DNA of 64,000 bases from Streptomyces sp. NBC_01497 (GTDB taxonomy: Bacteria > Actinomycetota > Actinomycetes > Streptomycetales > Streptomycetaceae). Positions 34,602 through 43,026 of the stretch are shown piece after piece; the first letter of the stretch is position 1, and each line of letters opens with the position of its first letter. The notes below the pieces were generated by a model that was not told the origin of the DNA, ran no database searches, and saw nothing but the letters and a program-made list of their open reading frames with translations. The position numbers and the translations under genes are program-made. The stretch covers positions 1,302,001 to 1,366,000 of the forward strand of contig NZ_CP109427.1 in assembly GCF_036250695.1 (NCBI RefSeq), written 5' to 3'.

Positions 34602-35893
34602 TGGCCGCCCTTCCGCCAGAGGTCCCACTCCGTGTCGGCGCGCGCCTGCATGGACCGCAGGGTGGACTTCGCCTCGGAGGGATGGATCATGAAGTTGCCG
34701 AGGTCCAGGATGTTGCCCTGGATGAGGTTGGGCGGGCTGGCCTCGTTGTACCGGGTGAGGAGTTGCCGCCCGTGGGTGGTGATGTCCTGCTGGATGCTCC
34801 GGACGACCGGGTTGGACGGCCGCACCGTGGGGTTGGCGGAGCTGTCCTGGAGGAAGTCGGACCACACGCGCTGCACGCGGGGGTCGAGCCAGCCTTGGAC
34901 GGCGGCCATGGCGCCCTTGTGGTCGGCGGCCCTGCGCGGTACGACCAGGACGCCGGACTCGGTGATGACGGAGGCCTTGGTGCCGGGATGCACGGTCGGC
35001 AGGATGAACGCCCCGTAGTCGATGTCCGGCCGCAGGCCGCCCGCGCCGATCGCTGCCGCCTCCCAGCTGCCGTGGAGGAACATCGCGAGTTTCCCTGACT
35101 TCATCTGCGCGGGGCCGTTGGCCTGGTCGAAGTCGGGGGACGTCATGTAGCCCTTGGCGATGAGGCCCCGCCAGATGTCCATGGCCTCGACGACGGTGTC
35201 GTCGGTGTAGCGGGCCCGGCCCGCCACGAGGCGGGTGTAGAAGTCCGGGTCGAGTTTGCTGACCAGTTCCTCGAACCACTCGAACGCGGGCCAGGTGCCG
35301 CTCTGCGTACCGAGGAACGGTGTCACACCGTTCCTCTTGAGCACCGCCGCGTTGTGCATCAGCTCGTCCCACGTGGTGGGGACCTCCAGGCGGTACTTGG
35401 CGAAGACCGCCTTCGCGTAGAAGACCACGTACGAGGACTGGTACAGCGGCATGCCGTAGACCTTGCCCTCGTAGCTGACGGCGGGCCTGAGGCCGGCGGA
35501 GACCCAGCCCTGGGCGCGGGCCGCGTCCCAGGCGTCGCTCAGGTCGGACAGCCCGCCCCTGCGGGCGAGGGAGTAGAGGGCGTAGCCGTTGGCCCACTTG
35601 GCGACGTCGGCCGCCTTGTCGGTCTCGGTGGAGGTCTGCACGACCTCCTGGTACGAGGTGGTGGAGGCGTTGGACAGCGGCCGGAGGGCGTAGCCGGTGA
35701 CACGCTTGAGGACCGCGCCCGCCTTCTCGTAGCCCGCCGTCCAGGTGGCGTTGTCGTTGTAGAGGTTGACGGCGCCCGGGACCGTGCTGGTCGAGCTGCC
35801 GCGTACGCAGCCCGCCAGGCCGCCCGCCGCCGCGAGTCCGGCCATTCCCGTCAGCAGGCGCCGCCTGCCGAGGTCAACACGGCCAGGGTGCAT
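34598..35893 (-). CDS. Sugar-binding lipoprotein of ABC transporter (family 1 SBP)
   Basis: This 431-residue solute-binding protein carries a lipoprotein signal with a twin-arginine start (GRRRLLTGMAGLAAAGGLAGC). The lipobox LAGC puts the lipidated cysteine at residue 28. The mature part shows the extracellular sugar-binding fold of family 1, including KVYGMPLYQSSYVVFYAKAV and a GKLAMFLHGSW segment. ATG 35893 follows GAAGGA by 8 nt. Neighbouring mannosidases point to mannose-containing oligosaccharides as the ligand. It is the first gene of the operon and diverges from the isomerase-like gene. Confidence 0.92.
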   Translation of the reverse strand: MHPGRVDLGRRRLLTGMAGLAAAGGLAGCVRGSSTSTVPGAVNLYNDNATWTAGYEKAGAVLKRVTGYALRPLSNASTTSYQEVVQTSTETDKAADVAKWANGYALYSLARRGGLSDLSDAWDAARAQGWVSAGLRPAVSYEGKVYGMPLYQSSYVVFYAKAVFAKYRLEVPTTWDELMHNAAVLKRNGVTPFLGTQSGTWPAFEWFEELVSKLDPDFYTRLVAGRARYTDDTVVEAMDIWRGLIAKGYMTSPDFDQANGPAQMKSGKLAMFLHGSWEAAAIGAGGLRPDIDYGAFILPTVHPGTKASVITESGVLVVPRRAADHKGAMAAVQGWLDPRVQRVWSDFLQDSSANPTVRPSNPVVRSIQQDITTHGRQLLTRYNEASPPNLIQGNILDLGNFMIHPSEAKSTLRSMQARADTEWDLWRKGGQ

Positions 35894-36050
35894 GACCTGT
35901 CCTTCCGTCCGTTGGGAGTGCGCCGTTGTTCCGGGCCGGCCGGGCGCGAGCCCGGGCGCCGGTCACGGCGCCGGGCCTCGACGAGGGTGCCCGGCATCGG
36001 GCGTGAACGTCCTTGGCCGGGAATCGCCTTGGCGCTGCACGGCCGACATG

Positions 36051-36079
36051 AAGGTAACCGTAACAATCAAGCGCTACAA
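36051..36079 (-). promoter_or_regulatory. Putative promoter of the mannoside transport operon with weak operator
   Basis: On the minus strand TTGTAG (36079-36074), 17 nt, TACCTT (36056-36051). The -10 box is overlapped by AGGTAACCGTAACA (36052-36065), which matches 9 of the 12 fixed positions of TGGTAnCGnTACCA. Confidence 0.5.
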
Positions 36080-36139
36080 GACTTCGTACAGAGAAACCTT
36101 TAAAACCGCACTTCACAGCCGTGCAAGAGGCACACGCAC

Positions 36140-36177
36140 TGGACACTGACGCGATCGACGATATGGTACCGATACCA
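36140..36177 (+). promoter_or_regulatory. Putative isomerase/kinase promoter with LacI-type operator
   Basis: TGGACA (36140-36145), 16 nt, TATGGT (36162-36167). The operator TGGTACCGATACCA (36164-36177) overlaps the -10 box. It is palindromic around a central CG except for one position, fitting TGGTAnCGnTACCA. A repressor bound here would block initiation; the LacI protein encoded at 39044 is the obvious candidate. Confidence 0.65.
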
Positions 36178-36199
36178 AGCGAGATGAAAGGTGCTTCCC

Positions 36200-37900
36200 G
36201 TGCGGCTGGATGGCGGCGACCGACCCTACGAGCCCAACCCGCGCTACGCGGCGATCGGCTCTTCCGTACAGACCGGCTGGTCAGCAGCCGTTGAGCAAGT
36301 GGAAGACGCGACCGGCACACTCGCCGTCGACGGCCCCTGGAGTCTGGACTGGGAGCGGGTACGCACCGATCTGGCCGCCGCGCTGCCCGGGGCGGAACTG
36401 ATCGATGTGCGCACGTACCTCGCCCCCTGGGAGACGATCCGCGAGCGCACCGACGCCGACGTACTCGCGGACGACCCCCACTTCGCCCGGCTGACGACCG
36501 CGACCCTGGCCGACTTCTTCGGCGCGCTGCCCGAGCCGGCGGCCCCGGCGGGAACCAGAACCGTGGTGTTCGGCCCCGGCGCCGGCCTCGTCGGGCACGA
36601 CACGCTCTGGTACGTGGACCTGCCGAAGCGCTACGCCGAGGCGGCCGTGGCCGCCGGCACGGGCTCCACCATCGGCCTGCCCCGGGGCGAGAAGCCGGGC
36701 ACACGACGGCTGTTCTACATCGACTGGCCGGTACTCGACCGGCACCGCGACGCCCTCGCGCCGCGCGTGGACCGGTGGTTCGACCTCCAGGACCCGGCAC
36801 GCCCGGTGTCCCTGAGCGGCGACGCCCTGCGTGCCACGGCCGCCGAGCTGTCCGGCCGCCCCTTCAGGACCCGGCCCACCTTCAACACCACACCGTGGGG
36901 CGGCCAGTGGGCCCGCCGCGAGCTGGGCTTCAACCCGGAAGGCCCCAACACCGCACTCGGGTACGAGCTGATCGCACCGGAGTCGGGTGTGCTCGTGGGG
37001 GACGGGGACGCCTGCCTGGAGATACCGTTCCAACTGCTGGTGGCGCTCGCGCCGGAGCGGGTGATGGGCGCCCGCGTGCACGAGATGTTCGGCACCTCGT
37101 TCCCGATCCGCTTCGACTACCTCGACACGGTGGCGGGCGGCTCCCTCTCCGTCCACTGCCATCCCCAGAGCGACTACATGCGCGAGGTGTTCGGCTGGCC
37201 GTACACCCAGCACGAGACGTACTACATGATGGTCGGCGGCGAGCAGAACAAGGTGTACCTCGGGCTGCGCGGCGATGTGGACGTCGACCGTTTCCACGAC
37301 GACGTGCACCACGCGGACAGCGAGCAGCGGCCGTTCGACATCGAGGACCACGTACAGACGTTCCCCGCACGGGAGGGCCAGCTGTTCCTGGTGCCCGCGG
37401 GCACACCGCACGGCAGCGGTGCGGGCAACGTCGTCCTCGAAGTCAGCGCCACCCCCTACCTGTACTCGCTGCGCTTCTACGACTGGCTGCGCCGCGACGC
37501 CCGCGACCGGCCCCGCGCCGTCCACGTCGACCACGCCTTCCGCAACCTGAACAGCGGTCGGACCGGCGAGGCGGTCCGCACCGACCTGGTCCAGTCGCCG
37601 CGCACGGCCCGCTCCGGCGACGGGTGGAGCGACGAACTCCTCGGCGTGCTGCCGGAGATGTTCTTCGCGGTGCACCGGTTCGACGTCGACCCCGGTGCCA
37701 CCGCCGAGGACGACACCGACGGGCGCTTCCACATCCTGAACGTGGTCGACGGAGCCGGGGTGCTCGTACGCACCGCGTCCGGCGACATCCACCCGCTGCA
37801 CTACGCGGAGACCCTGGTCGTGCCCGCGGCCGTCGGGCCGTACACACTCACCGCGCTGGGAAGCGAACAGGTGCGGGTCGTCAAGGCGTTCGTACGGTGA
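36200..37900 (+). CDS. Type I mannose-6-phosphate-isomerase-like cupin protein
   Basis: The 566-residue protein contains a type I phosphomannose isomerase region. SVHCHPQSDY and QHETYYMM would supply zinc ligands, LVPAGTPHGSG is the conserved loop, and a C-terminal beta domain follows. About 200 residues precede the cupin core, more than in classical ManA. It would convert mannose-6-phosphate to fructose-6-phosphate, feeding glycolysis with the sugars released by the mannosidases. GTG 36200 is chosen over GTG 36191 because AAAGG (36187-36191) then sits 8 nt upstream. Its stop overlaps the kinase start (GTGA). Confidence 0.82.
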   Translation: MRLDGGDRPYEPNPRYAAIGSSVQTGWSAAVEQVEDATGTLAVDGPWSLDWERVRTDLAAALPGAELIDVRTYLAPWETIRERTDADVLADDPHFARLTTATLADFFGALPEPAAPAGTRTVVFGPGAGLVGHDTLWYVDLPKRYAEAAVAAGTGSTIGLPRGEKPGTRRLFYIDWPVLDRHRDALAPRVDRWFDLQDPARPVSLSGDALRATAAELSGRPFRTRPTFNTTPWGGQWARRELGFNPEGPNTALGYELIAPESGVLVGDGDACLEIPFQLLVALAPERVMGARVHEMFGTSFPIRFDYLDTVAGGSLSVHCHPQSDYMREVFGWPYTQHETYYMMVGGEQNKVYLGLRGDVDVDRFHDDVHHADSEQRPFDIEDHVQTFPAREGQLFLVPAGTPHGSGAGNVVLEVSATPYLYSLRFYDWLRRDARDRPRAVHVDHAFRNLNSGRTGEAVRTDLVQSPRTARSGDGWSDELLGVLPEMFFAVHRFDVDPGATAEDDTDGRFHILNVVDGAGVLVRTASGDIHPLHYAETLVVPAAVGPYTLTALGSEQVRVVKAFVR

Positions 37901-38964
37901 CAGCCGCCGGGAGCCCGCCCGGGAGCGGCCCGGGGCCCGACGGCGCGACCCGGCCCGGCGGGCACGGTGCGCCAGAGGCCGCGGCCCGGGTGCCCGTCCT
38001 GGAGGTGGGTGGCACGCATGTCGTCGCCGCCCTGGTCGACTTCGGCGGAACCACGCCGCGCGTGGAGCACGGCGAACGCCACCCGTTGCCCGCGGACGGC
38101 GGCCCGGAGGAGATCGTGGACCGCATCGCGGGCTGCGCCAGGACCCTGCCGGGGACACCACGCGGCCGGTGGGCGGTGGCACTGCCCGGCCCGTTCGACT
38201 ACGAGGCCGGAGTCGCGCGGTACGAGGGCGTGGGAAAGTTCGACGCCCTGCACGGCCTGGATCTCGGCCGGGCCCTTATGGCACGGCTGCCCGGCGCCAC
38301 GGGGATCACCTTCGTCAACGACGCCGTGGCGTTCGCCCTCGGCGAGGCAGCGTACGGTGCGGCCGTCGGGCACGGGCGGAGTGTCGCCATCACCCTCGGC
38401 ACCGGGGTCGGCTCCGCGTTCCTCTCCGGCGGGCGCCCGGTGAGCGAGGGAGCGCTCGTACCACCGCAGGGGCGTGCCGATCTGATCCGGTGTGACGGAC
38501 TTCCCCTGGAGGACGGGGTCTCCCGGCGGGCCGTGATCCGGGCCTACCGGGCGGCGACCGGGCGGGAGCGCGATGTGCGGGAGATAGCGGCACTCGCGCG
38601 CAGGGGCGACACGGCGGCGACCCGCGTCGTCACGGACGCCTTCGGCCTGCTCGGCCGGGCGCTCGGCCCCTGGCTCGCGCGCTTTCGTGCGACGGTGGTC
38701 GTCGTGGGCGGCTCGATGACCGGTTCCTGGGACGTGCTCGGACCCGCCGTACGGGACGGGGTGCGCGCGGGCGCGCCGCAGGCTGCGGGCATCCCCTGGG
38801 TGACCGCGCGCCTGGGCGCCGACGCGCCCCTGCTCGGGGCGGCACTGTCCGGCGGGGCCCCGCACGACGCGTGGCCGCCCGGGACGGCGTCTCGGGTCGC
38901 GACACCACCGGCCGGTCCCCCACCGCCCGCGTCCCCGGCCCCGCTTCGGGGCGAAACCGGCTGA
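37897..38964 (+). CDS. Divergent ROK-family sugar kinase
   Basis: The 355-residue protein has the actin-like ATPase fold of ROK proteins: EVGGTHVVAALVD near residue 36, VNDAVAFALGEA with the catalytic Asp, and ITLGTGVGSAFLSGG. Two departures stand out. The first phosphate loop begins with Glu instead of Asp, and the zinc-binding CxCGxxGC motif of typical ROK kinases is missing. It probably phosphorylates mannose or a related hexose for the upstream isomerase, with which it is translationally coupled. The N-terminal ~30 and C-terminal ~25 residues are Pro/Gly-rich and likely disordered. Confidence 0.82.
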   Translation: MTAAGSPPGSGPGPDGATRPGGHGAPEAAARVPVLEVGGTHVVAALVDFGGTTPRVEHGERHPLPADGGPEEIVDRIAGCARTLPGTPRGRWAVALPGPFDYEAGVARYEGVGKFDALHGLDLGRALMARLPGATGITFVNDAVAFALGEAAYGAAVGHGRSVAITLGTGVGSAFLSGGRPVSEGALVPPQGRADLIRCDGLPLEDGVSRRAVIRAYRAATGRERDVREIAALARRGDTAATRVVTDAFGLLGRALGPWLARFRATVVVVGGSMTGSWDVLGPAVRDGVRAGAPQAAGIPWVTARLGADAPLLGAALSGGAPHDAWPPGTASRVATPPAGPPPPASPAPLRGETG

Positions 38965-39043
38965 ACGCCGTGGACCCTATCCTTCAGCAGGAGCGGCGCG
39001 AGGGGTGCGCGTCGCGCGATTCGACAGCCCGGGAGGCACTGAC

Positions 39044-40078
39044 ATGGCCGGCACACCGCCCAGTCCGAGCGCGCCGACGATGAAGGAGGTCGCCTCGCTC
39101 GCGGAGGTCAGCACCATGACAGTGTCGCGGGTGCTGAGCGGCCACGCCGGGGTGTCCGCGGTCAAGCGGGAGCGGGTGGAGGCGGCGGTCAAGGAGCTCG
39201 GGTACCGGACGAACACCCTCGCCCGCAGCCTGCGGCACGGGGCGCGTACGGGCACCGTCGGGGTGATCGTCACCCACCTCGGCAACCCGTTCTACGCCCG
39301 CCTCGCGCTCGGCATCGAGGAGATGCTCGCGACCGAGAACCTGCGCGTGATGATCACCAACACCGACGGGGACGTGGCACGCGAGCGCGACGCGCTGCAG
39401 GACTTCACCGAACGGCGCGTGGACGGGCTGATCCTGGTCCCCGCGGGCTCCCATCAGGCCTACGTGGCCGACGAGGTCGGCGCATCCACCCCGGTGGTCG
39501 TGGTGGCCCGTCCACCCGTCGGACTCGAAGCGGACTGCGTCCTCGTCGACGACTTCGGCGGCGCGCACGCGGCGACCGCCCGCCTCGTCGCCGAGGGCCA
39601 CCGCAGGATCGGCTTCCTCGGCACACCTCCGTCCGTCTACACCGGCTCGGAGCGCTACCGGGGCTTCTGCGCGGCGCTGGAGGAGGCGGGCATCGCACCG
39701 GACGAGGACTACGTCCGGCGGGGCCAGGAAGATCTCGCGGCAGCGGAGAGCGCGGCGACGGAGCTGCTGGCCCTGAGCCGGCCGCCGACGGCGGTGTTCT
39801 GCACCAACAACCGCAACACACTGGGCGCGTACCGGGCGGTGCGGCGCGCCGGCGCGCGCACGACGCTGGCCGGATTCGACAACTTCGAACTCGCCGACGT
39901 GCTGAGTGTGCCCGTGGTGGTCGTCGCGTACGACCCGGACGAGCTGGGCCGGCAGGCGGCCCGCCTCCTCGCCGACCGCCTGCCGTCGCCGGAGCGCCCC
40001 GGCGGCACGGCGATCCCGCCGCGCCGGATCGTGGTGCCGACCACACTCCTGTCGTACGTCCCGGACGACACCTACTGA
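39044..40078 (+). CDS. LacI-family transcriptional regulator
   Basis: The 344-residue regulator has an N-terminal LacI helix-turn-helix (residues ~13-32, MKEVASLAEVSTMTVSRVLS) and hinge helix. A periplasmic-binding-protein-like effector domain follows (GVIVTHLGNPFYARL). ATG 39044 follows GGGAGG by 7 nt; GTG 39005 lacks a signal. It lies 79 nt after the kinase on the same strand. Its likely targets are the two operators at 36052-36065 and 36164-36177; a mannose-derived inducer is inferred. Confidence 0.93.
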   Translation: MAGTPPSPSAPTMKEVASLAEVSTMTVSRVLSGHAGVSAVKRERVEAAVKELGYRTNTLARSLRHGARTGTVGVIVTHLGNPFYARLALGIEEMLATENLRVMITNTDGDVARERDALQDFTERRVDGLILVPAGSHQAYVADEVGASTPVVVVARPPVGLEADCVLVDDFGGAHAATARLVAEGHRRIGFLGTPPSVYTGSERYRGFCAALEEAGIAPDEDYVRRGQEDLAAAESAATELLALSRPPTAVFCTNNRNTLGAYRAVRRAGARTTLAGFDNFELADVLSVPVVVVAYDPDELGRQAARLLADRLPSPERPGGTAIPPRRIVVPTTLLSYVPDDTY

Positions 40079-40200
40079 CACGGGCCGGGTCGACCGCTCG
40101 CGGACCTCGCGATCGGCAACTGGGTTCGCCACAGGCACCGTTCGCCCCTCGCGGGGACAGGACGACCGGTGGCTGCCGGCGGTGCGTGGATACTGTCGCG

Positions 40201-41082
40201 GTGTTCTCCGACGCCGACGCCGCCGCGCTGTACGACCTGCTGAACCCGTGGGACCCCCTGCGGTGGCCCAGCGACGCCTTCTACGACGAGTTGGTCGCGA
40301 CCGCCGGCTCGGTCCTGGACGTCGGCTGCGGTACCGGCTCCATGCTGCGCCGGGCGCGCGAGAGCGGCCATACCGGCCGCCTCGTCGGCCTCGACCCGGA
40401 CCGTGCCGCGCTCGCCCGGGCCCGGCGCCGCACCGACGTCGAGTGGGTCGAGGGCACTGCGGCGGACGCGGAGTGGAACGCCGAGTTCGACCTTGCGACC
40501 ATGGTCAGCCATGCTTTCCAATGCCTCGTCACGGACCACGATGCGCGTGCCTCGCTGACGGCGATCCACGCCGCGCTGCGCCCGGGCGCGCGCTTCGCCT
40601 TCGAGACCCGCCATCCGCGCGCACGGGCCTGGGAGAGCTGGACCCCTTCGAACGCATCCGTCATCACCGACGCGCACGGCCGTGCCCTGCGCGTCTGGCA
40701 CGAGATCGACTCTGTCGCCGGTGACGTGGTCACCTTCACCGGGACGACGGCCGCCCCCGACGGCGCCGTGCTGCGCGTCGACCGCACCAGCCTGCGCTTC
40801 TACGACGTCGCCACCCTCGACGCTCTCCTCGCGGAAACGGGGTTCGAGGTCGAGGCCCGGTACGGGGACTGGGATCGGGGGCCTCTCACCGGTACCAGCG
40901 CGGAGATCATCACGATCGCCCGCCGGACACCGCCCCACCGGATCCGGCCCTCCGATCGTGGCGCGTCGTCAGGGCCGCGGCCGGATGGCGTGGACCTTGA
41001 GGAACTCCCACGACCCCGAGCCCGACCGCGCCGCGAAGAAGGACACCCGGGCCGGCGACCGGGCCGCGGCCGGCGACGTTGA
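40201..41082 (+). CDS. Class I SAM-dependent methyltransferase
   Basis: The 293-residue protein has motif I LDVGCGTGSMLRRA, motif II GLDPDRAALARAR and a typical post-III region ALRPGARFAFETRHPR. The substrate is unknown. GTG 40201 is preferred: GATACT ends 6 nt before it, as for a leaderless transcript. GTG 40186 is an alternative. The last ~50 residues after IITIARR are Arg/Pro-rich and may not belong to the fold. The gene follows the LacI regulator but looks independent. Confidence 0.85.
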   Translation: MFSDADAAALYDLLNPWDPLRWPSDAFYDELVATAGSVLDVGCGTGSMLRRARESGHTGRLVGLDPDRAALARARRRTDVEWVEGTAADAEWNAEFDLATMVSHAFQCLVTDHDARASLTAIHAALRPGARFAFETRHPRARAWESWTPSNASVITDAHGRALRVWHEIDSVAGDVVTFTGTTAAPDGAVLRVDRTSLRFYDVATLDALLAETGFEVEARYGDWDRGPLTGTSAEIITIARRTPPHRIRPSDRGASSGPRPDGVDLEELPRPRARPRREEGHPGRRPGRGRRR

Positions 41083-41136
41083 GTTCGCCCCGCACACCGA
41101 CCGACCGCGCGTGGCGCAACCGCGTCGGAGCCCGGT

Positions 41137-42024
41137 TCACCGCCCTGCGCCACGGGGCGGACGTTGCCGGCTGCGGCACTGGCGCGTGTGGTCGGGCCAG
41201 GCGCTCTCGTCGACGGCCAGCCACGGCTCGCGGACCACGGCCGACGGAGTGATTCCGGCGAAGGCCGCCACGTCGCGGTGCAGGTGGGACTGGTCCGCGT
41301 AGCCGCCCTCCGCGGCGACGCGTGCCGCGACATCACCCGCGGCCAGTCGGTGAACCGCCCTGTCGAAGCGGACGAGCCGGGCGGCGCGCTTCGGCCCCAT
41401 CCCTGTCTGCGACCGGAACCGGGACCACAACCGCTTGCGGCTCCACTCCACTTCGCCGGCCAGTTCCTCGACCCGGACCCTTCCTCCGGCGCCGACGATC
41501 CGCCTCCACACCCACGCCACCTCCGGGTCGACCAACGCCCGCATCCCGCATCGCCGTTCGATCAGGGACCCGGCCAGGGCGAAGCGCCTCTCCCACGACG
41601 GGGCCTCGCTCAACTGCTCGCGGATCCGTTCCACCACCCGCCGGCCCCACACATCGTCGAGGGCAACGAAGCCGTCCAGGCCGGCCGGGGACACGCCCAG
41701 CACCGAGTGCGCGACCAGCGGGGACAGGCGGACCTGCAGGCACTCGACGCGCTCGCCCCGCACCCGCACCTGACCGCCGGACCCCAGCCCGGGACCGGCG
41801 ACCACGCTCCCCCGCTGCTGCCGCCCGGCCGTGTCCTCCGTGACCGGCGCATCCGAGCCGAACTCCACCGCCAGCATCACGGACGGGTGCGGAATCACCC
41901 TCTGGGAGACCGACGCCCTGCCGCTGTCCCGGAACCCGGCCATACTCACTCCCGTCGGCCCGCTGGGCCGTGCCGGGCTCACGACGTCCCAAACGGACGC
42001 ACCGTGGTACGTGTTGGACCCCAT
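41137..42024 (-). CDS. AraC-family transcriptional regulator
   Basis: The 295-residue protein has a C-terminal double helix-turn-helix (~200-270) with RKRLWSRFRSQTGMGPKRAARLVRF and GYADQSHLHRDVAAFAGITPSAVV. The N-terminal ~180 residues are a beta-rich sensor-like region. The start is ATG 42024. It diverges from the alpha/beta hydrolase gene, 77 nt apart, and may control it and the following P450. Confidence 0.92.
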   Translation of the reverse strand: MGSNTYHGASVWDVVSPARPSGPTGVSMAGFRDSGRASVSQRVIPHPSVMLAVEFGSDAPVTEDTAGRQQRGSVVAGPGLGSGGQVRVRGERVECLQVRLSPLVAHSVLGVSPAGLDGFVALDDVWGRRVVERIREQLSEAPSWERRFALAGSLIERRCGMRALVDPEVAWVWRRIVGAGGRVRVEELAGEVEWSRKRLWSRFRSQTGMGPKRAARLVRFDRAVHRLAAGDVAARVAAEGGYADQSHLHRDVAAFAGITPSAVVREPWLAVDESAWPDHTRQCRSRQRPPRGAGR

Positions 42025-42101
42025 GCTCCCAGCCTACGCACCCCGGGCCGGCGGAACATTCGTCCAATACGCGGGGGCCCCCGGCCGCCAGAGTGGGGCA
42101 C

Positions 42102-42959
42102 ATGACCACGGAGAACCTGTTCCTCCCCTGCGAAGGGGGAGACATCCACGTACAGCAGGACGGCCCCCACGACGCCCCCGCTCTCGTACTCGTCCACGGA
42201 CTCGCCGCGTCCGCGCACTGGTGGGACGCGATCGTTCCGGAACTGTCCGGAGCCCATCGAGTCATCCGGATCGACCTGCTCGGACACGGGGGATCGGCCG
42301 CACCGGAAGGCCCCGGCTACGGGGTCCCCGAGCACGGACGCCGGGTCGGCGCGGTGCTGGACCACCTCGGTCTGGACCGGGTCGTCGGGATCGGCCACTC
42401 CACGGGCGGCCTCGTCGTGACGGCGCTCGCCGAGGAACGGCCGGGCCTCGTCACCGCGATGGCGCTCATCGACACCGGCCCGCGCCTGGACGCGTTCCTT
42501 TCGAACGGTTCCGCCGGGCGGCTGTTGCTCACCCCGGGCGTCGGCCGCCTGCTGTGGCGGCTGCGCACCGACGGCCTGATCCGCAAGGCGCTGAGCACGG
42601 GCTTCAGCCGCACCGGCTACGCGATCCCGCAGCAGATCGCGGACGACGTGCGGGCCATGACACTCCACGCGATGCTCGCCACCTCACGGGGCGCCGAGGA
42701 CTACCTCGGGCAGCGCCCCGTCCCGGAGCGGCTGACAGCCCTCGGGATACCGCTCCTGGTCGTCTTCGGCGAACAGGACCGCAGGTGGCGGCCGTCGTCC
42801 GCGACCGACTACACCGCCGTCCCCCGGGCGAGGGTCGAGATGCTGCCCGGCCTCGGCCACTCACCCATGCTGGAGGATCCACGGGTGACCGCTGCGATCC
42901 TGCGGACCTTCCTGGCGGCCCCTCCCCCGAACCACCCTCGCCGCGCCCGCAATCCGTGA
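42102..42959 (+). CDS. Alpha/beta-fold hydrolase
   Basis: The 285-residue hydrolase has an oxyanion loop LVHGLAASAHWWD, the nucleophile Ser100 in GHSTGG, Asp226 in FGEQD and His253 in GLGHSP. The complete triad suggests an active esterase, haloperoxidase-like enzyme or lactonase. ATG 42102 follows a GTGGGG stretch. The P450 gene follows on the same strand after 67 nt, so the two may form one transcription unit under the divergent AraC regulator. Confidence 0.91.
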   Translation: MTTENLFLPCEGGDIHVQQDGPHDAPALVLVHGLAASAHWWDAIVPELSGAHRVIRIDLLGHGGSAAPEGPGYGVPEHGRRVGAVLDHLGLDRVVGIGHSTGGLVVTALAEERPGLVTAMALIDTGPRLDAFLSNGSAGRLLLTPGVGRLLWRLRTDGLIRKALSTGFSRTGYAIPQQIADDVRAMTLHAMLATSRGAEDYLGQRPVPERLTALGIPLLVVFGEQDRRWRPSSATDYTAVPRARVEMLPGLGHSPMLEDPRVTAAILRTFLAAPPPNHPRRARNP

Positions 42960-43026
42960 GGGTCGCGACGTGTCCGCCGCGCGCCACTCGTCGTGAACTC
43001 CCCTCCCCTGGTGGAGGGTGGGGACC

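Larger units (their letters stand above)
35894..36199. other. Divergent control region of the mannoside locus
   Basis: No gene. The 306-bp region is less GC-rich than its surroundings and contains two divergent promoters and two LacI-type operator candidates (separate entries). Confidence 0.7.

Noticed and set aside
40940-41136. Remnant of another gene between the methyltransferase and AraC genes
   Set aside because: A short frame reading AWRNRVGARFTALRHG looked gene-like, but it is too short and matches nothing I recognise.
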